Made by a program: the position numbers and the translations under genes. The notes beneath the pieces were generated by a model that was not told the DNA's origin, did no database searches, and was given only the letters and a program-made list of their open reading frames with translations. A DNA stretch of 64,000 nt from an uncultured Pelagibacteraceae bacterium (lineage in GTDB: Bacteria; Pseudomonadota; Alphaproteobacteria; Pelagibacterales; Pelagibacteraceae). This document shows positions 1-8,206 of the stretch, in pieces (positions within the stretch are counted from its first letter, which is position 1; every line of letters begins with the position of its first letter). The stretch lies in NCBI GenBank assembly GCA_902635795.1, contig CACPPH010000002.1, positions 1 through 64,000 of the forward strand. Direction: 5' to 3'.

Positions 1-390
1 CTGTTTCTCCGATCTTGCGATGACAGACTTTCTTGGTGTTTTTATTAGTTGTTTAAAAGATTTTACATTTGACTGTTCTATTTCAATATTCTTTTTCACT
101 GAAAAGAGTATATCCTCATTTTCTATAATTTTTGTTAAAAAATATTTTTCAACTAAAAACTTTAGGGCATCACAAAAAATGTCAATCTTATCTTTTTTTC
201 CTTTGCAAGTTATTGAATTTCCTCTAAAAAAAACATTTGTTCTTGTTAATTTTGCAAGCTCTTTAAGGTTTTGATCAAATTGTCCCACAATTGACATTAA
301 CATTTGATTATCATTTATTTGGATATTTACAGTTTCACTGTCAATTTTTTTTATAATCAGATTTTGATCAAGTTTACTTATCTCAGACAT
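1..390 (-). CDS. PhoH family ATPase, N-terminal part (runs off the window start)
   Basis: Reverse-strand translation starts at 390 (MSEISKLDQNLIIKKIDSETVNIQINDNQMLMSIVGQFDQNLKELAKLTRTNVFFRGNSI...), typical of a PhoH-like N-terminus; lies downstream of miaB. The + strand ORF 20..274 is its antisense. Confidence 0.8.
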   Translation of the reverse strand, partial: MSEISKLDQNLIIKKIDSETVNIQINDNQMLMSIVGQFDQNLKELAKLTRTNVFFRGNSITCKGKKDKIDIFCDALKFLVEKYFLTKIIENEDILFSVKKNIEIEQSNVKSFKQLIKTPRKSVIARSEKQ

Positions 391-392
391 GT

Positions 393-1760
393 TTAAGCTG
401 CGAATTCAGTTTTTTTTTCCTTTTCATTTATTTCACCAAATAGAGTGTTATGATTTACATCTGTGATTTTGACTTTTCTTATTTTTCCTTTTAAATCTTC
501 ATTTGTATCTATTAAAACTGGATTTGAAAATTTATCTTTACCAAAATAATTTTTATTTGTTTTTATTTTATTTTCAAATAAAACTGTTGAATAATTATTA
601 ATAAGAGTTTTTCTATAACTTAGTTTTATTTCCGCAGCTTTTTTTTGAAACGTTAATAGCCTTTCTTTTGCAATTGTGCTTTCAACCAGTTTCATTTTTG
701 CTGCAGGTGTACCAACTCGAGGACTAAAAATAAAAGAATATGAATTTATAAACTTTACATCTTCTAAAAGTTTTAGTGTATCATTAAAATCCTCGTTTGT
801 TTCACCTGGATAGCCAATTATAAAATCACTTGAGAACTCAATTAATGGATTAATTTTTTTTAGTCTTTCTATTATTTTTAAATAGTCCTCTACCGAATGT
901 TTTCTGTTCATGTTTTTTAAAGTTTTATTAGATCCACTTTGAACTGGTAAATGAATCATGGGCATTAACTTTTCGACAGAACCATGTGCCTCTATTAAAT
1001 CATCAGTAAAATCGTTAGGATGCGAAGTGGTATACCTTATTCTCTTCAGATTTTTTATTTTAGAAATCTCCTTAATCAAATCGGAAAGTTTTTTTTCTTT
1101 ATACTTAAAATCATTTACATTTTGCCCCAGCAGAGTAATCTCTCTCGCTCCATTATCAACTAAATTATTGCACTCCAATAACAGTTCATCAATTGATCTT
1201 GAATGCTCAGGTCCTCTTGTATATGGAACTACACAAAATTTACAAAATTTATCACAGCCTTCTTGTATGGTTAAAAATGATGAAATCTTATCATTTGAAT
1301 TTTTAAGTTGATTTAATTTATTAAACTTATCTATTACTTCAAAATTTGTTTCGTTTAATTTGTTAGAAGATTTTTCAATTTTAAGTATTGTCTCGTTTAA
1401 TTGATGATAAGATTGAGGACCAATAACAGCATCAATATATTTTTCTTTATTCAATATAATTTCTCCTTCAGCTTGTGCAACGCATCCGGTGATTAGCACA
1501 ATTGGTTTTTTTTTATTTTTGAAACTTTTTTTAATTCTACCTATATCGTGATAAACTTTATCTGTTGCTTTTTCTCTTATATGACAAGTATTTAAAATAT
1601 AGCAATCTGCATCTTCTGAAATATTTGTTTTTTTATAATTAATTTTTTTTACTAAATCATATATTCGATTACTATCATACTCATTCATTTGACAACCGAA
1701 AGTTTTTATGAAGATTTTTTTTTCCAATTTATTTTTTAATTTTTGATCCGTATAATTCAA
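393..1760 (-). CDS. miaB: tRNA-2-methylthio-N6-dimethylallyladenosine synthase MiaB
   Basis: IKTFGCQMNEYDS motif, radical SAM CxxxCxxC (GCDKFCKFCVVPYTRG), IHLPVQSGS and TRAM-like C-terminus. Confidence 0.97.
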   Translation of the reverse strand: MNYTDQKLKNKLEKKIFIKTFGCQMNEYDSNRIYDLVKKINYKKTNISEDADCYILNTCHIREKATDKVYHDIGRIKKSFKNKKKPIVLITGCVAQAEGEIILNKEKYIDAVIGPQSYHQLNETILKIEKSSNKLNETNFEVIDKFNKLNQLKNSNDKISSFLTIQEGCDKFCKFCVVPYTRGPEHSRSIDELLLECNNLVDNGAREITLLGQNVNDFKYKEKKLSDLIKEISKIKNLKRIRYTTSHPNDFTDDLIEAHGSVEKLMPMIHLPVQSGSNKTLKNMNRKHSVEDYLKIIERLKKINPLIEFSSDFIIGYPGETNEDFNDTLKLLEDVKFINSYSFIFSPRVGTPAAKMKLVESTIAKERLLTFQKKAAEIKLSYRKTLINNYSTVLFENKIKTNKNYFGKDKFSNPVLIDTNEDLKGKIRKVKITDVNHNTLFGEINEKEKKTEFAA

Positions 1761-2148
1761 GTTTATGATCTACTAAGTTATATCCCAATTTTTTTGCAAT
1801 TTTTTTTTGAAGTTCTTCTATATCTTTATCTACAAATTCAACTATCTCACCGCTATTAATATCAATTAAATGATTGTGATCATCATTTATTTCATAACGA
1901 GCTTTACCTGCTTTGAAATCATGTTTAACTAAAATTCCTGCCTCTTCGAAAAGTTTTACAGTTCTATAAACAGTTGCGATACTAATTTTATCATCAAGAG
2001 CTGAAACTCTTTTGTGTAGTTCATCTACATCTGGATGATCTTTAGATCCATAAATTTCTTTAGACTCTGATAAGATTTTAGCTATTACCTTTCTCTGATC
2101 GGTAAGTCTCACTCCTTTTTGTTTACATTTTTCCTCTATAATGCTCAT
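1729..2148 (-). CDS. fur: Fur family transcriptional regulator
   Basis: RLTDQRKVIAKIL, ISIATVYRTVKLFEEAGI and HNHLIDINSGEIVEF motifs. Confidence 0.93.
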   Translation of the reverse strand: MSIIEEKCKQKGVRLTDQRKVIAKILSESKEIYGSKDHPDVDELHKRVSALDDKISIATVYRTVKLFEEAGILVKHDFKAGKARYEINDDHNHLIDINSGEIVEFVDKDIEELQKKIAKKLGYNLVDHKLELYGSKIKK

Positions 2149-2156
2149 ACCTTAAT

Positions 2157-2540
2157 CTAACTTAAATAGATGGCTTTAATCAATTTTTTTTCAATTAATT
2201 TTTCATTCAATAGTTTTTCTACATTTTCTTGGTCAAATTGCTTTAAATCAGTATTCCTAAAACCAAATATTTTCACCTTTTTTGAGATTTCTAACCCTTT
2301 TGCAATCGCTAAAGCAATTCTAACTCCAGAAAAACTTCCAGGCCCTTGATTCACAATCACACTAAAGCTTTCATTAGGTTTTACTTTATGTCTATTTAGA
2401 AAGTCAAAAATTTCTGAAACAAGGTGTTTATTAATTTCTTTTTTTTTATCAATAGTATGGATAAAAAAATCTTTATTTATTCTTAAACCTAATTTATCAT
2501 CCTTACCAATGCAATTTATTATTAGAAAGTTACTAATCAT
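2157..2540 (-). CDS. tsaB: tRNA threonylcarbamoyladenosine biosynthesis protein TsaB (short, 127 aa)
   Basis: NQGPGSFSGVRIALAIAKGLE motif; lacks most of the C-terminal domain. Confidence 0.82.
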   Translation of the reverse strand: MISNFLIINCIGKDDKLGLRINKDFFIHTIDKKKEINKHLVSEIFDFLNRHKVKPNESFSVIVNQGPGSFSGVRIALAIAKGLEISKKVKIFGFRNTDLKQFDQENVEKLLNEKLIEKKLIKAIYLS

Positions 2541-3564
2541 AACATTATTTATTATATCTTTTCAAACCAATCAATCAAAGTTGTTTGCTGAAAAAAAATA
2601 TAGTTTCGATGATTTTGGTTTAATTTCGATAATGTATCATAGATTTAATGAAAACAAATATCCCTCAACAAACATACAGATGGATGTTTTTAAAAAACAA
2701 TTGGATATTATTGAAAGCGAGGGCATCAAATTTATTCACCCAAAAGATTTTAAGAGAAGTCTCAGTGAAAATAAAAAAGATAGAAAAATTTTGTTAACAG
2801 TCGATGATGGACTATTATCCTTTTATCAAAATGCTTGGCCAATTTTAAAAAAAAAAGAAATCCCTTTTATTTTGTTTGTAAATACAAGAGAAGTTGGCTC
2901 TTTTAATTACATGAATTGGGATCAAATTCTTGAACTTCATAAATCTAAAAATGTAGAAATAGGAAATCATAGCCATTCTCATGAATACCTTGTTGAGGAA
3001 AATCCTGATTTTATAAAAAAAGATATTATAACATCAATTGAAATTTTTGAAAAAAAATTAGGAAAAAATTCTGATTTTTTTTCTTATCCCTTTGGAGAAT
3101 ATAGTTCAGAGTTTAAAAAAATTATAAAGGATTTGGGTTTTTTGTATGCCTTTGGGCAGCACTCCGGTGTGATAGATGAAACAAAAGATTTATGGGAGTT
3201 ACCCAGGTTTCCAATCAACGAAAAATATGGAGAAATCAACAGATTTAATACTTTAATGAAAACTCTTCCGTTAAAGTACAAAAGTATTTCACCTGAAGAT
3301 AGGTACCTACTACAAGTAAAAAACCCACCAAATGTAATCATACAATTTCAAAATAATATAAAAAATCTTAAACAAATTAATTGTTTCTCAAACGAGGGAA
3401 ATAAATGGAGAAACTCTGAAATAGTTTTTGTCAATGACAATACTCTAGAAATTACAATTACTGAAAAATTTGTGGGTGAGCGCGGTAGAATTAATTGTTC
3501 TTTGAAAGAAAGTGACGGCTTTTGGAGATGGCTTGGGGTTCAATACGTTATTAGCGAGAGATAA
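2509..3564 (+). CDS. Polysaccharide deacetylase family protein (exported)
   Basis: Signal-peptide-like N-terminus; LLTVDDG, GNHSHSH and FSYPFGEYS motifs of NodB-like deacetylases. Confidence 0.88.
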   Translation: MQFIIRKLLIITLFIISFQTNQSKLFAEKKYSFDDFGLISIMYHRFNENKYPSTNIQMDVFKKQLDIIESEGIKFIHPKDFKRSLSENKKDRKILLTVDDGLLSFYQNAWPILKKKEIPFILFVNTREVGSFNYMNWDQILELHKSKNVEIGNHSHSHEYLVEENPDFIKKDIITSIEIFEKKLGKNSDFFSYPFGEYSSEFKKIIKDLGFLYAFGQHSGVIDETKDLWELPRFPINEKYGEINRFNTLMKTLPLKYKSISPEDRYLLQVKNPPNVIIQFQNNIKNLKQINCFSNEGNKWRNSEIVFVNDNTLEITITEKFVGERGRINCSLKESDGFWRWLGVQYVISER

Positions 3565-3565
3565 A

Positions 3566-5041
3566 TTAAGACTTCAATTCTATTTGTCTAACAGAATTTA
3601 CTAATCTTACTGGCTCAAAGTCTGATAGTCTATTTTGAGTTATTATTTGGTTAAGAATTTTCGTATATTCAGATCCCGTTTGAGCATAATTTTTTAAAGT
3701 ATTTGTTAGTGCTAAACCGCTAATGCTTTTATTTTTTTTTCTTAACTGATCTCTTTTTTCCCTAAATTTGATGTAGCTCTTATGTGTGTTTAGATTATTT
3801 TTATAAGCTTTTACTGAAGCGCGTAAAATTGGGAATTTTAAAATTTTATGATTTTTATCCCCATCTCTATTTAACGGAGCTATTCCTTGTCCATCCCAAG
3901 TCCATTGTCCAAAAATTGCGTTACCCTCTAAAGCGAACCTAGAAGTTCCCCATCCACTTTCTTTTGCTGCTTGCGCAAGCGCTATTGAAACAGGTATCAT
4001 GTCCATTCTTAACATCAGTTTTCCAAGATCACTTTTTTTAACCTTGTATTCTAAAAGCTTTTGTCTCAACCATTGTTTTTCTGCATCAGTTGTAAATTTT
4101 TTCTCTATTAGTGTTTTAAGTTTTTCTCTATCGTCTAGTATTTTTTCATTTTCAGCAACTATTAAAGGCAGAACAATTTTAATAAATGTTTCTTTTTTAA
4201 GTTGCACGCTTTGTAAGTTATCTAGATCTCTTGGAAACTGAGTAAAGTAAATAGGTTTTACTAATTTTTCATTTCTCACAGTTCTTAGATCGTAATCTAC
4301 ATCTTTAAACAATTGAATAACTGTCTCTGTCTTTAGATTTAAATCAGGCAAAATTACTTCCGCAACATTATTTCTTTTAACTTTAAGCTCGGGTTTTTTA
4401 GCTTCTTTTTTTATTTTTGGTTCCGGTTTTTTAGCTTCTTTTTTTATTTTTGGTTCCGATTTTTTAGTTTCTATTTTTTTGCTTGAAAAATCGTAATTTT
4501 TATAAGCGTTAAAACCGGAATAAATTGCAGTAGTGACTCCAATAATTACAAAGAAGCCTACAATTACATTTCTTGCACTCTTTTGATCAATTTGTTGATT
4601 ATAAATTGAATTAAATACATCAGTGAAAAGATTGCCAAAAAAGTTTTTAACTGTGATTCCTAATTTTGGTAAAACATTTAAAAAGTTTATTCCGGCAGAT
4701 CCAGCGCCCTTCCACAAATTGTTTAAACCGTGATTAAATTTTCTAGATGTATCATACTTATAGTTTTCGACTCTTCTAAAAAGTCTATTCTTATCTTTAA
4801 TTTTTTCTTCTTTGTAATTTATGATATTTGATTTTAATCTTGTTACAGGTTTAACAAAATTTTCTTTAAAAAAACTTGTTTTAAACTCTTTCGGAATAAT
4901 GATCTTATTTTTTTTTAAAATTAATTCTATTTGACCAGTTGTTAAATTTTTTCTATTTTTAGTATAGTCTTGTACCTCTTTTACATTATAGATGTAAGCT
5001 AACTCTAATAGTTTATCTCTGTAACTTAATTTTTTTTTCAT
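3566..5041 (-). CDS. Glucosaminidase-domain (Bax-like) protein with one TM segment
   Basis: C-terminal PVSIALAQAAKESGWGTSRFALEGNAIFGQWTW...YAQTGSEYTKILN resembles Bax/glucosaminidase domains; KKPEPKIKKEA linker repeat. Confidence 0.82.
   Translation of the reverse strand: MKKKLSYRDKLLELAYIYNVKEVQDYTKNRKNLTTGQIELILKKNKIIIPKEFKTSFFKENFVKPVTRLKSNIINYKEEKIKDKNRLFRRVENYKYDTSRKFNHGLNNLWKGAGSAGINFLNVLPKLGITVKNFFGNLFTDVFNSIYNQQIDQKSARNVIVGFFVIIGVTTAIYSGFNAYKNYDFSSKKIETKKSEPKIKKEAKKPEPKIKKEAKKPELKVKRNNVAEVILPDLNLKTETVIQLFKDVDYDLRTVRNEKLVKPIYFTQFPRDLDNLQSVQLKKETFIKIVLPLIVAENEKILDDREKLKTLIEKKFTTDAEKQWLRQKLLEYKVKKSDLGKLMLRMDMIPVSIALAQAAKESGWGTSRFALEGNAIFGQWTWDGQGIAPLNRDGDKNHKILKFPILRASVKAYKNNLNTHKSYIKFREKRDQLRKKNKSISGLALTNTLKNYAQTGSEYTKILNQIITQNRLSDFEPVRLVNSVRQIELKS
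4393..4472 (-). repeat. In-frame 33-bp tandem repeat (11-aa KKPEPKIKKEA unit, about 2.5 copies) in the Bax-like gene
   Basis: Repeated ggttttttagcttctttttttatttttggttcc. Confidence 0.8.
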
Positions 5042-5044
5042 AAT

Positions 5045-5593
5045 TTAATTTGCTTCTACAGAGTTAACCTCTTTAACATAATGTTTTAAAAGATTTTGAA
5101 CTCCTTGTTTTAAAGTCATAAGAGAACTTGGGCAACCAGAACAGCTTCCTTGTAACTCAACTTTCACAACTCCATCTTCAAAAGATTTAAACTTTATGTC
5201 ACCTCCGTCTCTAGCTACTGCTGGCCTAATTTTAGTATCCAAAACATCAATTATTTTTTTAACTATTTCGTCATTTTCTTCTTTGTTAATATTAGATTTC
5301 GTATTTTCTTTTAAAATTGGCGTGTCATTTTTTTCAAAATAGTGATTTAAATGGGAAATAACCATTGGTTTTAATTCATTCCAGGAAACATCATCAGTTT
5401 TTTTAACAGATAAAAAGTTCTTTGATAAAAGAACTAACTCGACACCTTTAAACTCTAAAAGTTCTTTAACAAACTTATTTTTTAAATCTTTAGACTTCTC
5501 TCTTTGAAACTCTTCAGTTCCAATAGCTGAAATAACTTTCTCCGAAAGAAATTTAAGTGAATTAGGATTAGGTGTAGTTTCAGTTTGTATCAT
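5045..5593 (-). CDS. NifU family Fe-S scaffold protein (Nfu_N + NifU C-terminal domain)
   Basis: MIQTETTPNPNSLKFL Nfu_N start and RPAVARDGGDIKF...GSCSGCPSSLMTLKQGV CxxC motif. Confidence 0.93.
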   Translation of the reverse strand: MIQTETTPNPNSLKFLSEKVISAIGTEEFQREKSKDLKNKFVKELLEFKGVELVLLSKNFLSVKKTDDVSWNELKPMVISHLNHYFEKNDTPILKENTKSNINKEENDEIVKKIIDVLDTKIRPAVARDGGDIKFKSFEDGVVKVELQGSCSGCPSSLMTLKQGVQNLLKHYVKEVNSVEAN

Positions 5594-5605
5594 GAGAAAT
5601 TTATA

Positions 5606-6610
5606 TTATATCAATCCCACTTTTTCACGTATATTTTTAAGGTTTTCCTCAGCAATAATATTGGCTTTTTCTTTACCTTTTTCCAAAATTTGCATCAAAT
5701 GTGCTTTATCATCTAAAAGTTTTTTAATTTTTTTACCTACTGGCGCTATCTCACTAATTAAAACATCTGATAACTTTGTTTTTAAAAATGAATACTCCTT
5801 GCCAGCTACTTCATTAAGTACAGAATCTAAACTTTTTTTAGTCATTTCGGCATAAATATTTACTAAATTTAAAGCCTCTGGTTTTTTTTTTAAATTACTT
5901 AAGTTATCGGGAATAGGCTCGGAGTCAGATTTAGCTTTTTTAATTTTTTTTAATATTTCATCTGCATTATCTTTCAAATTAATTCTTGAAAAATCTGATT
6001 CTTCAGATTTGCTCATTTTTTTTGTACCATCTCTTAAACTCATTACTCTTGATATATTTTTTGGAATTAATGGATCAGGTATCGGAAAAAATTCTTTACA
6101 ATTAAAATCGTTGTTGAATTTTTGCGCAATATCTCGTGAAAGTTCTAAATGTTGTTTTTGGTCTGCTCCAACTGGAACATGAGTTGCTTTATAAAGTAAA
6201 ATGTCAGCTGCCATTAGATTAGGGTAAATATATAATCCAACACTTGCTTTTTCTTTGTCTGATCCGGCTTTATCCTTAAACTGTGTCATCCTATTTAACC
6301 AGCCAATTCTTGAAACACAATTTAAAATCCAAGCTAATTCTGTATGACCTGGAACTGATGATTGATTAAATATTATACTTTTACTAGGATCTAAACCAGT
6401 GGCTATAAAACTAGCAACAGTTTCTAAAACATTATTTTTTAATTCATTAGGCTTTTGAAAGGTTGTAATAGCATGCAAATCTACGACACAGTAAATGCAT
6501 TCCATTTCTTTTTGAAGTGAAACAAAATTTTTTAGAGCTCCAAGATAATTACCTAAATGTAAATTACCGGTAGGTTGAACTCCAGAAAATACTATTTTTT
6601 TTTTACTCAT
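5606..6610 (-). CDS. trpS: Tryptophanyl-tRNA synthetase
   Basis: FSGVQPTGNLHLGNYLGA and KKMSKS signature motifs. Confidence 0.97.
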   Translation of the reverse strand: MSKKKIVFSGVQPTGNLHLGNYLGALKNFVSLQKEMECIYCVVDLHAITTFQKPNELKNNVLETVASFIATGLDPSKSIIFNQSSVPGHTELAWILNCVSRIGWLNRMTQFKDKAGSDKEKASVGLYIYPNLMAADILLYKATHVPVGADQKQHLELSRDIAQKFNNDFNCKEFFPIPDPLIPKNISRVMSLRDGTKKMSKSEESDFSRINLKDNADEILKKIKKAKSDSEPIPDNLSNLKKKPEALNLVNIYAEMTKKSLDSVLNEVAGKEYSFLKTKLSDVLISEIAPVGKKIKKLLDDKAHLMQILEKGKEKANIIAEENLKNIREKVGLI

Positions 6611-8137
6611 TTAATTTGTTTTATAGTTTTTTATTTTCAATAATCCAAAAACATAACAAGATAACAAATAAACAGTTCCCGCGAAACCTACAATAACTAA
6701 TAAATAAACTGATTTTAATGAGTATGTATACTCAAGATAGCTAGAATATTCATTTAAAACATAAAAAAGCACTGAAGCCATAAATAAGGATGAAATGATA
6801 ATTTTAAAAACATTATCAAACAATTTTTTTTGCAGAAATAAATGATTATTTTTCACTAATAAATATAAAAATATTAATACACCTATCCAAGTTGAAATGG
6901 AGGATGCAATGGGAATAATTAAAAATCCTATTTTATTAAAAAAACTTATACTTATTATTACGTTTAAAAAAACAATAATTGAAGAAATGTAAAACGGTGT
7001 CATAGTATTATCTCTTGCAAAGAAAAAATTAGCTAAAATTTTCACTAAAGCAAATGCAATTACTCCATATCCAAAAAACATCAATGCGTCCGAGGTCATT
7101 TCAACATCTTTACTTGTGAAAGATCCGTAGCCAAACAGTGCACTAACTATTTCTTTTGAAGCAATTATTAATCCAAGACTGGCTGGAACCGACAAAAGTA
7201 AAGATAATTGTAAAGACTTATTCTGTATGTTCGTAATTTTGGAGTTATTTTTCGATTGAAATGCTTTTGAAAGCACTGGTAATGAAACAGTTCCAACAGC
7301 TATTCCTGCAACAGCTAAATTTATTTGATATACTCTATCTGCATAGTACAAGTAAGAAACTGCCCCAGACTGAAACGAAGCAATTATTGTGCCCACTAAA
7401 ATATTAATTTGCGTAACGCCAGATGAAAAAATACTGGGTAACAGTTTTTTAAAAAAAAATTTTACTTTACTGCTCATTTTAAAACTTAGTTTAAAATTAG
7501 GTTTATAGAACTTATAAGTGAAAAAAATTAAGAATATTAATTGCACAACTCCTGCAAAAGTAACACCAAAGGAGAGATATTTAGCAATATTTAAGCTTTG
7601 GAAGTATGAAATTAAAATACTAATTATTAAAATTATATTTAAAATTATTGGTGCTGCTGCTGCAGCTGCAAATTTATTGTTTGAATTTAAAATGCCTGAA
7701 AAAAATGAAGATAAACTCACGAACAATAAAAAAGGGAAAGTAATTCTAGTAAGCTCTACTGCTAGATTGAACTTTATATTATTGTCTACAAATCCTGGGG
7801 CAATTAAATAAACTAAATAAGGAGTAAATATTTCAACAAGTGTGACTATGAAAAGTAGAATTAATAAAAGTAAACTTAAAACATCATCAGCGAATTTTTT
7901 CCCTTCTTTATGACTTTTTAATTGAGCGGAGGTATAACTAGGTATGAACGCGGCATTGAAAGTGCCTTCTGCAAAAAGTCGTCTAAAAGTATTAGGTAAT
8001 CTAAAGGCAACAAAAAAGGCATCAGCAAAAATTGAAGCTCCTAAAAAAATTGCAATTAATATGTCTCTTAAATAGCCTAGAATCCTGCTAATTATTGTAA
8101 AAAAACTAAATATGGAAGCTGAGGAGAGTAAGTTCAT
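6611..8137 (-). CDS. murJ: Lipid II flippase MurJ (MviN)
   Basis: Polytopic membrane protein; FFVAFRLPNTFRRLFAEGTFNAAFIPSY motif. Confidence 0.96.
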   Translation of the reverse strand: MNLLSSASIFSFFTIISRILGYLRDILIAIFLGASIFADAFFVAFRLPNTFRRLFAEGTFNAAFIPSYTSAQLKSHKEGKKFADDVLSLLLLILLFIVTLVEIFTPYLVYLIAPGFVDNNIKFNLAVELTRITFPFLLFVSLSSFFSGILNSNNKFAAAAAAPIILNIILIISILISYFQSLNIAKYLSFGVTFAGVVQLIFLIFFTYKFYKPNFKLSFKMSSKVKFFFKKLLPSIFSSGVTQINILVGTIIASFQSGAVSYLYYADRVYQINLAVAGIAVGTVSLPVLSKAFQSKNNSKITNIQNKSLQLSLLLSVPASLGLIIASKEIVSALFGYGSFTSKDVEMTSDALMFFGYGVIAFALVKILANFFFARDNTMTPFYISSIIVFLNVIISISFFNKIGFLIIPIASSISTWIGVLIFLYLLVKNNHLFLQKKLFDNVFKIIISSLFMASVLFYVLNEYSSYLEYTYSLKSVYLLVIVGFAGTVYLLSCYVFGLLKIKNYKTN

Positions 8138-8206
8138 AGAGATCTAAATTAAGCCATAAATTTATAGTGAATTAAATTTCTTTATATTACATACTCTTAA
8201 AAATAA

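Noticed and set aside
958-1311. 117-aa + strand ORF
   Set aside because: Antisense to miaB, which has clear conserved motifs.
7518-7811. 97-aa + strand ORF with Ala run
   Set aside because: Antisense to murJ.
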